The notes below the pieces were generated by a model, which was given only the letters and a program-made list of their open reading frames with translations, did no database searches and was not told the DNA's origin. A stretch of 7,411 bases of DNA, from positions 1-7,411 of the forward strand of contig JAAFHD010000170.1 of the NCBI GenBank assembly GCA_013298245.1. Direction: 5' to 3'. Position 1 is the stretch's first letter, and each line of letters begins with the position of its first letter. This DNA comes from Alphaproteobacteria bacterium (GTDB lineage: Bacteria > Pseudomonadota > Alphaproteobacteria > Acetobacterales > Acetobacteraceae). Positions 1 through 6,828 of the stretch are shown here, piece by piece. The position numbers and the translations under genes were made by a program.

Positions 1-259
1 CATGGTCCGCCTGGTGCGAGCCGATCACCTTCACGCCGGTCTTCTCGCGCAGCTCATCCGCACCGCCGGCATGGTCGATATGCCCATGCGTGATCAGGAT
101 GGAGCGCAGCGTCACACCCGCATCCGCGATCGCCTTGATGATCGTCGGCACATCGCCGCCGGGGTCGACCACCACGCCCTCCATCGTCGCGTCATCCCAC
201 AGCAGCGCGCAATTCTGCTGGAAGGCCGTGACGGGAATGATGCTGCCCTTGAGCGCCAT
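1..259 (-). CDS. MBL-fold metallo-hydrolase (YcbL/glyoxalase II-like), 3' end outside window
   Basis: Only the first 86 residues are present; the gene continues past the left edge. The N-terminus (MALKGSIIPVTAFQQNC) and the following VDPGGD closely resemble YcbL-type small metallo-beta-lactamase-fold hydrolases, which are related to glyoxalase II and thought to hydrolyse glutathione thioesters or similar substrates. The metal-binding signature THGHIDH is at residues 57-63, giving His58, His60, Asp62 and His63 as predicted zinc ligands; the later His and Asp ligands would lie outside the window. The ATG at 259 is well supported: a GGAG (266-269 on the plus strand, read in reverse) sits 6 bases upstream. 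It lies 54 bases downstream of the stop of the membrane protein gene on the same strand, so co-transcription is plausible. The fold is certain; the substrate cannot be told from this part. Confidence 0.9.
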   Translation of the reverse strand, partial: MALKGSIIPVTAFQQNCALLWDDATMEGVVVDPGGDVPTIIKAIADAGVTLRSILITHGHIDHAGGADELREKTGVKVIGSHQADH

Positions 260-313
260 GCGTAGCTCCATCGATACGCGCCCCTGATACCGCGCCGGCG
301 CGCCGCCGGACAG

Positions 314-1519
314 TCAGTTGCCCGCACCGATGCCTGCACGCACGGCCTGCGCCAGTTCCTGCAATTCCATCACCACGGGGCTTGCCAGCAGCGCACGCAC
401 GCGTGCCGCGAACAGTGCCGGCGCCTGCCCCACCAGGCCCGCCAGCAGCGCCAGCGCGGCGTCGTCCAGCGCTGCCATCTGCATCGCGCCGGTCACGCCC
501 TGGTCGCGCAGCACCTTCAGCGATGCGGCGTCGAAGGCGGTCGCCAGGTTGGCGCGGTCGCATAATTCCAGCACGTCCAGCAGGCTCAGCGATGTGCGCA
601 CCCAGGTCACCAGCGGGTTGGTCGCGGCCAGGCGTTGGCATTCGTTGATGTCCACTTCCATCAGCTTGTCGCGGTGGTCGATGCCCATGCCCACCAGCAG
701 GGTCAGCGGCTTGGCTTCGGGCAGCTTGTCCTGTTCCGGTTCTGCCTGGCGCGCGGCGACCAATGCGGCCACAGGCGGCAAGCGTTCCAGCGATCGCCAG
801 ATGAACACCACCAGGCGTGAGAGCCAGATATCCGGCTGCACACCACAAGCCACCGCCACCAACACGGAGACCAGCAGCACCATATCCTTCGCGGGCAGCG
901 CGCTGTCATCGGCCGGCGGATCCGCGGGCAGAAAGACATACAGCACATGCCGCGCCAGCATCGCGACCAGCGGCGCGGAGGCGATGCGCGTGATGGAAAA
1001 AATCACCTGCATCGCGCCGAACTGGTCGGTGTTGAAACGCACCACGATGTCGAACAGCAGCCGCACATAGGCCGCGATGATGGCCAGCGCCGCGATCGCC
1101 ATGGTGGTGGTCTGGTACTGGTTGATCTTCTCGTTGGCGGCGTTCTCCATCGTCAGGAACGGCCCGGCCAGCATGAAGTTTGGCGTGGCCCAGATGCCCG
1201 ACAGCAAATCCGGGAACAGGATGGGCAGGAACAGCACCAGCAATAGCGCCGTCAGGAAGGCCATCGAATTGACGAAGGCGGCGCGCGCATGCGGGTTGTC
1301 CGCCGGGCGCAGCAGCGGCACGCGGCGTTCGAAATAGCGGTCCGCGGTGCGGAAGGCCTGGGTGCGTTGCAGCGCTTCTTGCAGCGAACCCAGCGCTTCG
1401 CGGCCGCGCGATGCGTTGCTGCCCTGGATCAGCGCGCAGACGAATGGGCCCAGCACGATCAGCCCCAGCAATGCCAGTTTGCCAAGCTGGCTCGCCCACA
1501 GGATGACCTGGTCCGACAT
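314..1519 (-). CDS. multi-pass membrane protein of unknown function with cytoplasmic C-terminal helical domain
   Basis: A 401-residue protein that I do not recognise. Hydrophobic segments suggest about five membrane spans, at roughly residues 14-32, 85-107, 137-160, 178-198 and 211-230. After them comes a short basic stretch, a charged linker (about 257-270) and a soluble, mostly helical C-terminal domain (about 270-401). That domain holds a motif-like stretch, NPLVTWVRTSLSLLDVLELC at 301-320, followed by LRDQGVTGA at 337-345, spaced like a helix-rich protein-interaction module. The reading frame is open up to 1645, but I chose the ATG at 1519 (MSDQVILW) because a GGTGGAG sits 7 bases upstream and the upstream extension looks like non-coding spacer. 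It is divergent from dapD and is followed by the MBL hydrolase gene on the same strand. No enzymatic motif is visible; function is unknown. Confidence 0.8.
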   Translation of the reverse strand: MSDQVILWASQLGKLALLGLIVLGPFVCALIQGSNASRGREALGSLQEALQRTQAFRTADRYFERRVPLLRPADNPHARAAFVNSMAFLTALLLVLFLPILFPDLLSGIWATPNFMLAGPFLTMENAANEKINQYQTTTMAIAALAIIAAYVRLLFDIVVRFNTDQFGAMQVIFSITRIASAPLVAMLARHVLYVFLPADPPADDSALPAKDMVLLVSVLVAVACGVQPDIWLSRLVVFIWRSLERLPPVAALVAARQAEPEQDKLPEAKPLTLLVGMGIDHRDKLMEVDINECQRLAATNPLVTWVRTSLSLLDVLELCDRANLATAFDAASLKVLRDQGVTGAMQMAALDDAALALLAGLVGQAPALFAARVRALLASPVVMELQELAQAVRAGIGAGN

Positions 1520-1526
1520 TGCGGTG

Positions 1527-1533
1527 CTCCACC
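1527..1533 (-). promoter_or_regulatory. ribosome binding site of the 401-residue membrane protein
   Basis: Read on the minus strand this is GGTGGAG, a good anti-Shine-Dalgarno match, with 7 bases between it and the ATG at 1519. It decides the start over the in-frame upstream candidates as far as 1645. Confidence 0.65.
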
Positions 1534-1614
1534 CGGGAAGGCTGATGGTCACGCCGCTGTCGGGACCGGCGCAACGCGCAAATGAATGAGCGGTGGCGAC
1601 ACAAGGGCGTGTGG

Positions 1615-1643
1615 TTGACGCGCCGGCGCCCGCGCGCCATCCC
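1615..1643 (+). promoter_or_regulatory. possible dapD promoter (weak match)
   Basis: The divergent spacer 1520-1662 must hold the promoters for dapD and for the membrane protein gene. The only -35-like box I see facing dapD is TTGACG at 1615-1620; 17 bases later there is only CATCCC (1638-1643), a poor -10. A perfect 10-base palindrome, GCGCCGGCGC (1620-1629), sits in the putative spacer, but in DNA this GC-rich it may be chance. On the minus strand I found no convincing promoter. Treat as a location hint only. Confidence 0.2.
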
Positions 1644-1652
1644 ACGCGAAAC

Positions 1653-1656
1653 GGAG
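1653..1656 (+). promoter_or_regulatory. ribosome binding site of dapD
   Basis: GGAG with 6 bases before the ATG at 1663. It selects this start over an in-frame ATG at 1582, whose extra 27 residues (rich in Arg, Thr, Pro) are not part of the DapD family. Confidence 0.7.
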
Positions 1657-1662
1657 ACCCCC

Positions 1663-2487
1663 ATGACCCTGCAAGCCACCATCGAAGCCCTCTGGGACAA
1701 GCGCGACACCATCAACAGCGGCACGCGCGGCGAGGCGCGGGATGCGGTGGATTCGGCCCTGGAAATGCTGGACCGCGGCCAAGCCCGTGTGGCCGAACCG
1801 ACCGCGCAAGGCTGGGTGGTCAACCAGTGGCTGAAGCAGGCGGTTCTGCTCTCCTTCCGCCTGACCGACAGCGCGCCCATGGCCACCGCCGCCGGCGCCT
1901 TCGACAAGGTGCCGCTGAAGTGGGAAGGCTGGGGCGAAAATCGTTGGAAAGAGGCCGGTTTCCGCGCCGTTCCCGGCGCCGTTGCGCGGCGTTCCGCCTA
2001 TATCGCGCCGAATGTGGTGCTGATGCCAAGCTTCGTGAATCTGGGCGCGCATGTCGGCGCCAATACGATGGTCGATACCTGGGCCACGGTCGGCTCCTGC
2101 GCGCAGATCGGCAAGAACGTGCATCTGTCCGGCGGCGTGGGCATCGGCGGCGTGCTGGAACCGTTGCAGGCCAACCCCGTCATTATCGAGGATGACTGCT
2201 TCATCGGCGCACGCTCCGAAGTGGTGGAGGGCGTGATCGTCGAACAGGGCAGCGTGCTGTCCATGGGCGTGTTCATCTCCGCCACCACCAAGATCATCGA
2301 CCGTGCGACGGGCGAGATTTTTGTTGGTCGCGTGCCGGCCTATTCGGTGGTGGTGCCGGGTTCGCTGCCGGGCAAGGCGCTGCCCGATGGCTCGCCCGGG
2401 CCTTCGCTGTACTGTGCGGTGATCGTGAAGCGGGTCGATGCGCAGACCCGCGCCAAGACCAGCATCAACGATTTGCTGCGTGACTGA
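1663..2487 (+). CDS. dapD: 2,3,4,5-tetrahydropyridine-2,6-dicarboxylate N-succinyltransferase
   Basis: A 274-residue cytoplasmic enzyme of the succinylase branch of lysine and meso-diaminopimelate synthesis. It transfers succinyl from succinyl-CoA to tetrahydrodipicolinate. The length matches the family. Residues 1-100 form the helical N-terminal domain ([18 protein letters not shown], then RLTDSAPMA at 66-74 and KWEGW at 86-90). Residues from about 110 to 210 show the left-handed beta-helix of hexapeptide repeats ([39 protein letters not shown]), and the C-terminal part carries [14 protein letters not shown]. Asp138 in the [10 protein letters not shown] segment and Glu186/Glu189 in GARSEVVEG correspond to the acidic residues discussed as catalytic in this family. 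The start ATG has a GGAG 6 bases upstream. Its stop overlaps the GTG start of dapE by 8 bases, indicating an operon. Nothing appears broken. Confidence 0.97.
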   Translation: MTLQATIEALWDKRDTINSGTRGEARDAVDSALEMLDRGQARVAEPTAQGWVVNQWLKQAVLLSFRLTDSAPMATAAGAFDKVPLKWEGWGENRWKEAGFRAVPGAVARRSAYIAPNVVLMPSFVNLGAHVGANTMVDTWATVGSCAQIGKNVHLSGGVGIGGVLEPLQANPVIIEDDCFIGARSEVVEGVIVEQGSVLSMGVFISATTKIIDRATGEIFVGRVPAYSVVVPGSLPGKALPDGSPGPSLYCAVIVKRVDAQTRAKTSINDLLRD

Positions 2488-3616
2488 TCCACTTCCGCTG
2501 GCGCAGGCGCTGATCCGCTGCCGCAGCGTCACACCGGCCGATGACGGCGCGCTGGATATCGTCCAGCGCGCGCTGGAACCGCTGGGCTTCCAATGCTGGC
2601 GCCTGCCGTTCGGGCCGGATGACTACCGCGTGGACAACCTCTTTGCCCGCCGCGGCAATGGCGCGCCGCACTTCTGCTACGGTGGCCACACCGATGTCGT
2701 GCCTGTCGGCGATCTTGCCGCTTGGACCCACGACCCCTTCGCCGCCGTGCTGGAGGGCGACACCCTCTTCGGCCGCGGCGCGTGCGACATGAAGGGCGGC
2801 ATCGCCGCTTTCATCGCCGGCCTCACGGACTACCTGGCCGCGCACCCCAACTACCCCGGCAGCATCTCCCTCCTCATCACCGGCGATGAGGAAGCGCGCA
2901 GCATCGACGGCACCGCGAAAGTCCTCGAATGGATGGCCACCAACGGCCACATCCCTGACATGGCTTTGGTCGGCGAACCCACATCGCGCCTCGCACTTGG
3001 CGACACCATCAAGATCGGCCGCCGCGGTTCGATGAACGCCTGGATCACCGTGCACGGCAAGCAAGGCCACAGCGCCTATCCCATGCTGGCCGACAACCCG
3101 ATTCACCGCCTGGTGGCCGCGTTGGCGCCCCTGCTGGCTGCGCCGCTGGACACCGGCACCGCGCATTTCCAAGCGAGCTCCCTGCAAGTCACCGGCTTCG
3201 ATGTCGGCAACACCGCGACCAACATCGTGCCCGCCGCCGCCCGCGCCATGCTGAACATCCGCTTCAACGACCTGCACACATCGGCCGCGCTGACCGAACG
3301 CCTGCACGCCGCACTCCGCGCCACCGGCGCGCGGTATGACTTGCGTGTTGAATGTTCCGGCGAGGCCTTCCTCACCCAGCCCGGCCCCTTCGTGGACGCA
3401 CTGACCCGCGCCATCCAAAACACCACCGGCATCACCCCCACACTCGACACCGGCGGCGGCACATCCGACGCTCGCTTCATCGCGCGCCACTGCCCGGTGG
3501 CCGAATTCGGCGCCATCGGCGCCAGCCTGCACCAGGTGAATGAACACACGGGGGTTGCTGAATTGCGCGCCCTGGCCGCAACCTATGCCGGCATCCTGAA
3601 AGAGACCCTGGCCTGA
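2480..3616 (+). CDS. dapE: succinyl-diaminopimelate desuccinylase (M20 metallopeptidase family)
   Basis: A 378-residue cytoplasmic di-zinc hydrolase that removes succinate from N-succinyl-L,L-diaminopimelate, two steps after DapD in lysine and cell-wall precursor synthesis. All metal and catalytic positions known from Haemophilus influenzae DapE can be placed: His70 (GGHTDVVP), bridging Asp103 ([10 protein letters not shown]), general base Glu137 with ligand Glu138 (ITGDEEARS), Glu166 (VGEPTS) and His351 ([13 protein letters not shown]). His197 in GKQGHSAYP belongs to the dimerisation lid. The [11 protein letters not shown] stretch is typical of the C-terminal catalytic lobe. I chose the GTG at 2480, giving [12 protein letters not shown], over an in-frame ATG at 2438 that would add 14 unrelated residues read from the dapD end. 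The 8-base overlap with dapD and the lack of a clear Shine-Dalgarno suggest translational coupling. Confidence 0.96.
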   Translation: MTDPLPLAQALIRCRSVTPADDGALDIVQRALEPLGFQCWRLPFGPDDYRVDNLFARRGNGAPHFCYGGHTDVVPVGDLAAWTHDPFAAVLEGDTLFGRGACDMKGGIAAFIAGLTDYLAAHPNYPGSISLLITGDEEARSIDGTAKVLEWMATNGHIPDMALVGEPTSRLALGDTIKIGRRGSMNAWITVHGKQGHSAYPMLADNPIHRLVAALAPLLAAPLDTGTAHFQASSLQVTGFDVGNTATNIVPAAARAMLNIRFNDLHTSAALTERLHAALRATGARYDLRVECSGEAFLTQPGPFVDALTRAIQNTTGITPTLDTGGGTSDARFIARHCPVAEFGAIGASLHQVNEHTGVAELRALAATYAGILKETLA

Positions 3617-3669
3617 CCGCCACACCCGACACCTCCCGCCATATCGCCGCCGGCCTGACCGGGGCGGCC

Positions 3670-4173
3670 ATGCTGGCGCGCGGCCGCGCCCATGGGATGT
3701 ATTTCTTCGAGGGCGACACGCTGGAAGCCGCGCGCAGCTTCTGGGCCATGGCGCTGTGTCTGCCGCTGTTCTTCCTGCTGGGCCGCCTGGCCGGCGCCGG
3801 CGATGACTGGAATGACTGGGCGGTGGAATCGCTGGGCTTCGTCATCGCCTGGGTGGGCTTTGCGCTGGCCGCAGAAGCAATGGCGGGCATGGCCGGCAAG
3901 GGCGCCAACTACCAGCGCTTCATCGCCGCGTGGAACTGGACCAACCTGTTCCAATACATCGCGCTGGTGGTCGGCACGCTGCTGGGCACGGCCATCGGCG
4001 GTGACGCGGTGCAGGTGATATCGCTGGCGGTCGTGGCCTATGCGCTGTGGCTGGAATGGTTCACCACGAAGAACGGGCTGGGCGTAGCCGCGGTGCCGGC
4101 GGTGATGTTCGTACTGCTGGATTTGTCCATCGGGCTGTTCGTGCAGGCGATGGTGGTGCGCTTCACGGCATAG
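3670..4173 (+). CDS. small integral membrane protein of unknown function downstream of dapE
   Basis: From the ATG at 3670 this is a 167-residue, very hydrophobic protein with about five predicted membrane spans (near residues 24-42, 52-74, 92-111, 113-130 and 137-162). Trp and acidic residues sit in a short loop (GDDWNDW at 45-50). I see no enzymatic or transporter signature. It follows dapE on the same strand and is probably in the same operon, but nothing ties it to lysine synthesis. The true start may be earlier: the frame is open from 3616, and the added residues ([18 protein letters not shown]) run smoothly into MLARGRAHGM and look like protein. The only start-like codon there is a CTG at 3613, overlapping the dapE stop as CTGA; no ATG, GTG or TTG is available. 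The TAG stop lies inside the hairpin at 4171-4195. Confidence 0.75.
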   Translation: MLARGRAHGMYFFEGDTLEAARSFWAMALCLPLFFLLGRLAGAGDDWNDWAVESLGFVIAWVGFALAAEAMAGMAGKGANYQRFIAAWNWTNLFQYIALVVGTLLGTAIGGDAVQVISLAVVAYALWLEWFTTKNGLGVAAVPAVMFVLLDLSIGLFVQAMVVRFTA

Positions 4174-4195
4174 GGCCTGATCGCGTCAGGCTCTA
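4171..4195. terminator. hairpin between convergent genes, likely bidirectional terminator
   Basis: TAGGGCCTGA (4171-4180) and TCAGGCTCTA (4186-4195) form a 10-bp stem with one G-T wobble around the 5-base loop TCGCG. It begins at the stop codon of the upstream plus-strand gene and lies 29 bases beyond the end of the minus-strand peroxidase gene, so it can serve both. There is no T-run after the stem on either strand, so it is not a textbook intrinsic terminator; it could also protect the mRNA 3' ends. Confidence 0.6.
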
Positions 4196-4223
4196 CGCCA
4201 GACCCGCGCGCAAGCCCGCCCCG

Positions 4224-6752
4224 CTACAGCACAAAATCCACGCCCCCCAACGGATTGGGCGTCGTAACCCCAATCAACAGATCCGGCGCATCATTCAGCC
4301 CGAGCCACACCCGCACCATGACGGTGCTGCCACCCGCCGTCAGCACCACCTGCATCGGGCCGTTATGCACCGGCACCACGGTGAACACGCCCGGGAAGGC
4401 CGACAAATCAATCCGGTCCGCATCGCTGCGCGCAAAATCCGCAATCCAGTCCAGCATGCCATCCGCCGCATCAGGCCCGAAGATGAACTGGTCCGGCCCG
4501 CCGCCACCCAGCATCCAATCACTGCCGGCGCCGCCTTCGATCGTGTCCTTCGCACCCTCGCCGAACAGCGCGTCATTGCCGGCACCGCCGACCAGCAGGT
4601 CGTCGTCATCGCCCGCGGCCAGGTTGTCGTCACCGGCCTCGCCAAACAGCGTATCGGCCTGCGCGCCGCCATAGAGGGTGTCGTTGCCCGCACCGCCGAA
4701 AGCGGTGTCGGCGCCATCCGCACCCCAGATCGCATCGGCACCATCCATGCCCCACAGCGCATCGCGGCCGGTGCCGCCGTTCAGCACGTCATCGCCATCC
4801 GCGCCGTTCAGCTGGTCGTTGTTTTCATCGCCATAGAGGGTGTCATTGCCGGCATAGCCATACAGCACATCCAGGCCCTGACCGCCGAACAACAGGTCCG
4901 CGCCGTCCTCGCCATACAGCGTGTCATCGCCCGCTTCACCAGCAATCACGTCGTCATCCGCGCCACCGGCCAGCACATCCTGGCCGACATCGCCGCGCAT
5001 GGTGTCGCGCCCGGCGCCACCGCGCGCGACATCATCGCCCTGGCCGGCCCAGATTTCATCGGCGCCGTCCTCGCCCCAGATCTCGTCATTGCCAGCACCG
5101 CCATCCAGCGCGTCATCGCCGCCCGCACCGTGCAGCGTGTCGGCGCCGCCGAAACCGTGCTGGATTTGCCGGCCATCGGCGCCGACCAGCATGTCGCCCA
5201 GCGCGCCGCCGGCCAGCACATCGCCCACGCCATAGCCCAGCACCAGCTGCGGCAGACCAGGGTTTTCCGGCAAGCCACCGGCCGCGCGGCGTTCCGTCGC
5301 GAGGAAGGCATCGGGCTGGTAGTGCTGCGTGTCGGTGTTGCGCAAAATGATGTCGGACAGGCGCGTGCCCTCGATCAGCGCCAGCGTCGCGGCGTCGAAA
5401 CCGGCGGCCTGGTACCACAGCCGGTCGCCATCACGCAGTGCCAGGAACTGGTCGGCGACGATGGTGCGGAAGGTCTCTCCCAGGAAGGCGCCCGGCACCA
5501 GGCGTTCGGCGATACCGCCGACCCACAGATCCACCAGGTTCACATTGCCATAGGCCGCCGTCAGGCCGGCAATGGTGCCCGCGTCATCGGTGATGGACGC
5601 GAAGCTGGCATGCCGCGACAGCCCCAGCGCCGCGCGCGTGTCGTTCAGCGTGGGCAGGCCCAGGTCACGCCCGCGCTGGATGTTCAGTGATGCAAGGTCC
5701 TGCCCGACGCCGGGGTTCTGCAAAAAGCTGCGGAGCGCCTCGACGATGCGCGCATCCATCGCCTGCGCGCGATCGGCGCCCAGATGCCGCAGGAAGGCGC
5801 CTGCGCCGCCATCCACGACAAAATCCTGCGGCGCCATGAAGAAGACGTCGCGCAATTCCAGTTCGGATCCGATGACGGCGCCGAATTCATCGCGGCGGAA
5901 GGTCTCGGCCGAGACGGTGGAATGGCCCCAGCGATAGGCGGCAGCGGCGAATTCCAGCGACAGCGTGGCATCCACCCCGGCGCGGTATCCGGCATAGGTC
6001 GGCAGCGCCGTATCGCCCAGCAGATGTGGCAGGAATTCGCCATAGGTGATGCGCTGGATTTCCGCGCCGACAATGGCGCGCGCCATGTCATACAGCTGGT
6101 CCCCCGTCAGGCCGGGATCCGCCGCCTGCAGCCGCGCCACCTGCCAATTGTGCTCGCGCAGGAACAGCGTCTGCAGCGACGTCAGCGACGGGTTTTCCGA
6201 CACCCGCGGATCGCCTGCCAGGAAGCGCCCCGCATCGGTCGGCAGGTTGTCGCCTGCCGATGTCTTCATCGTGCCATCGGCATTGCGCAGCCCCGCCGCC
6301 GTCACCGCATCCGAGCCATAGACCACCGATGCATCCAGCCAACCCGTGCTGCGATTGATGGCGGTTGCGGTCACGCCGGTGCCGGCACCCGTGCCCGGCG
6401 CGGTGATCGCGCGCGTCATCAGCAAGGTGGTCCCGTTGGCAAAAACCGGGTCGCCATTCGGCACGACGATATCGATGCGCGTCACGCCATCCGACGGTGT
6501 GCGCGTGATGTCATGGTCGATGAACTGCCCCCACGCATACAGCATGCCCGACAGGCCTTGCGTGTTGGGGCTGGCCTGGTCGCCCTCGCCCACCACCAGG
6601 TTGGAAATGCTGCGCGCGTTGGGCGCGCTGACCATGGAGGAAATGCCGTCGGCATAGCGCGCGGCGCCGATGCGGTCGAAGGCGGCGTTCAGCGCGTTGG
6701 TACCGGGCACGGCCAGGTTGTTGCCGGTGCCGTCGATGCTGCGAAATTCCAT
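4224..6752 (-). CDS. secreted animal-type haem peroxidase with RTX calcium-binding repeats
   Basis: An 842-residue protein, predicted to be exported by a type I system. Residues 1 to about 495 are an animal haem peroxidase (myeloperoxidase-like, An_peroxidase family) domain. It starts directly with FRSIDGTGNNL and has no signal peptide or propeptide. By comparison with myeloperoxidase, GQFIDHD (75-81) gives Gln76, haem-ester Asp79, distal His80 and calcium ligand Asp81. The calcium loop is Thr136, Trp138, Asp140 and Ser142. DPRVSEN gives catalytic Arg183 and haem-ester Glu186. YRWGH gives Arg275 and proximal His277, and LNIQRGRD gives Asn357, the partner of the proximal His. Residues 508-759 are RTX nonapeptides. 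The tail (about 760-842; DWIADF, DRIDLSAF and terminal VDFVL) fits a type I secretion signal. I prefer the ATG at 6752 over a TTG at 6761. Such enzymes oxidise halides, phenols or, in some alphaproteobacteria, Mn(II); the substrate here is unknown. No exporter genes are in view. Confidence 0.93.
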   Translation of the reverse strand: MEFRSIDGTGNNLAVPGTNALNAAFDRIGAARYADGISSMVSAPNARSISNLVVGEGDQASPNTQGLSGMLYAWGQFIDHDITRTPSDGVTRIDIVVPNGDPVFANGTTLLMTRAITAPGTGAGTGVTATAINRSTGWLDASVVYGSDAVTAAGLRNADGTMKTSAGDNLPTDAGRFLAGDPRVSENPSLTSLQTLFLREHNWQVARLQAADPGLTGDQLYDMARAIVGAEIQRITYGEFLPHLLGDTALPTYAGYRAGVDATLSLEFAAAAYRWGHSTVSAETFRRDEFGAVIGSELELRDVFFMAPQDFVVDGGAGAFLRHLGADRAQAMDARIVEALRSFLQNPGVGQDLASLNIQRGRDLGLPTLNDTRAALGLSRHASFASITDDAGTIAGLTAAYGNVNLVDLWVGGIAERLVPGAFLGETFRTIVADQFLALRDGDRLWYQAAGFDAATLALIEGTRLSDIILRNTDTQHYQPDAFLATERRAAGGLPENPGLPQLVLGYGVGDVLAGGALGDMLVGADGRQIQHGFGGADTLHGAGGDDALDGGAGNDEIWGEDGADEIWAGQGDDVARGGAGRDTMRGDVGQDVLAGGADDDVIAGEAGDDTLYGEDGADLLFGGQGLDVLYGYAGNDTLYGDENNDQLNGADGDDVLNGGTGRDALWGMDGADAIWGADGADTAFGGAGNDTLYGGAQADTLFGEAGDDNLAAGDDDDLLVGGAGNDALFGEGAKDTIEGGAGSDWMLGGGGPDQFIFGPDAADGMLDWIADFARSDADRIDLSAFPGVFTVVPVHNGPMQVVLTAGGSTVMVRVWLGLNDAPDLLIGVTTPNPLGGVDFVL
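4476..5231 (-). repeat. 28 tandem RTX nonapeptide repeats (27-base coding units)
   Basis: Residues 508-759 of the peroxidase divide without a gap into 28 units of nine residues on the pattern x-G-x-D-x-hydrophobic-x-G-x (for example AGNDTLYGG, AGDDTLYGE, DGADEIWGE-like units). By eye, position 4 is Asp in 27 of 28 units; only the third unit (DGRQIQHGF) loses it. Such repeats bind calcium outside the cell and fold into a parallel beta-roll. Units differ at the DNA level, so this is an old, diverged array rather than a recent expansion. Confidence 0.93.
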
Positions 6753-6792
6753 TATCCCCAACCACTTGCTTTGTGGCCATGGGGCGGGCTGC

Positions 6793-6805
6793 GACCGTTT
6801 CGGTC
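6793..6805. repeat. short perfect inverted repeat upstream of the peroxidase gene
   Basis: GACCG, three bases, CGGTC (plus-strand reading GACCGTTTCGGTC), in the 76-base spacer between the DUF2939-like gene and the peroxidase. Read on the minus strand it overlaps a TTGACC (-35-like, 6807-6802), but no good -10 follows at 16-18 bases. It could be a small operator or a weak terminator for the upstream gene. Confidence 0.3.
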
Positions 6806-6828
6806 AAGTCTCGAAGCGTGACGCGGCC

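Noticed and set aside
2..265. An 87-codon plus-strand open frame at the left edge.
   Set aside because: The minus strand there encodes the THGHIDH metal-binding motif of an MBL hydrolase with a proper ribosome binding site, so the plus frame is a shadow.
287..306. GC-rich self-complementary stretch (GGCGCGCC and neighbours) between the membrane protein and MBL genes considered as a terminator.
   Set aside because: It has no usable loop and no T-run, and such runs are common by chance in DNA of this composition.
1520..1645. Extension of the 401-residue membrane protein to an upstream in-frame start at 1645 (42 more residues).
   Set aside because: The extra sequence is low-quality (Gly/Ala/Thr/Arg-rich), covers the divergent promoter region and ignores the good Shine-Dalgarno placed for the ATG at 1519.
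1549..2532. A 327-codon open frame antisense to dapD, rich in His, Arg and Gly.
   Set aside because: Shadow of dapD; no recognisable domain, and it would overlap both divergent genes.
2465..3625. A 386-codon open frame antisense to dapE.
   Set aside because: Shadow of a GC-rich gene: the sense frame contains all DapE metal ligands, while this one shows only Gly/Ala/Arg/Gln-rich, motif-free sequence.
4476..5231. Regular 27-base repeats considered as a possible CRISPR or satellite array.
   Set aside because: The repeats are imperfect, have no spacer structure, and are fully explained as RTX nonapeptide codons in a conserved reading frame.
4047..5690. A 547-codon open frame on the plus strand, opposite the peroxidase RTX region, with repeated Ile/Val-Ile/Val-Ala patterns.
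   Set aside because: It is the antisense shadow of the 27-base RTX coding units, whose periodicity suppresses stops. It also overlaps the end of the plus-strand membrane gene, has no family resemblance, and the minus-strand frame has a full catalytic domain.
5784..6821. A 345-codon plus-strand open frame opposite the peroxidase catalytic domain.
   Set aside because: The minus-strand frame carries the haem-binding and catalytic motifs; this one is Arg/His/Gly-rich with no domain signature.
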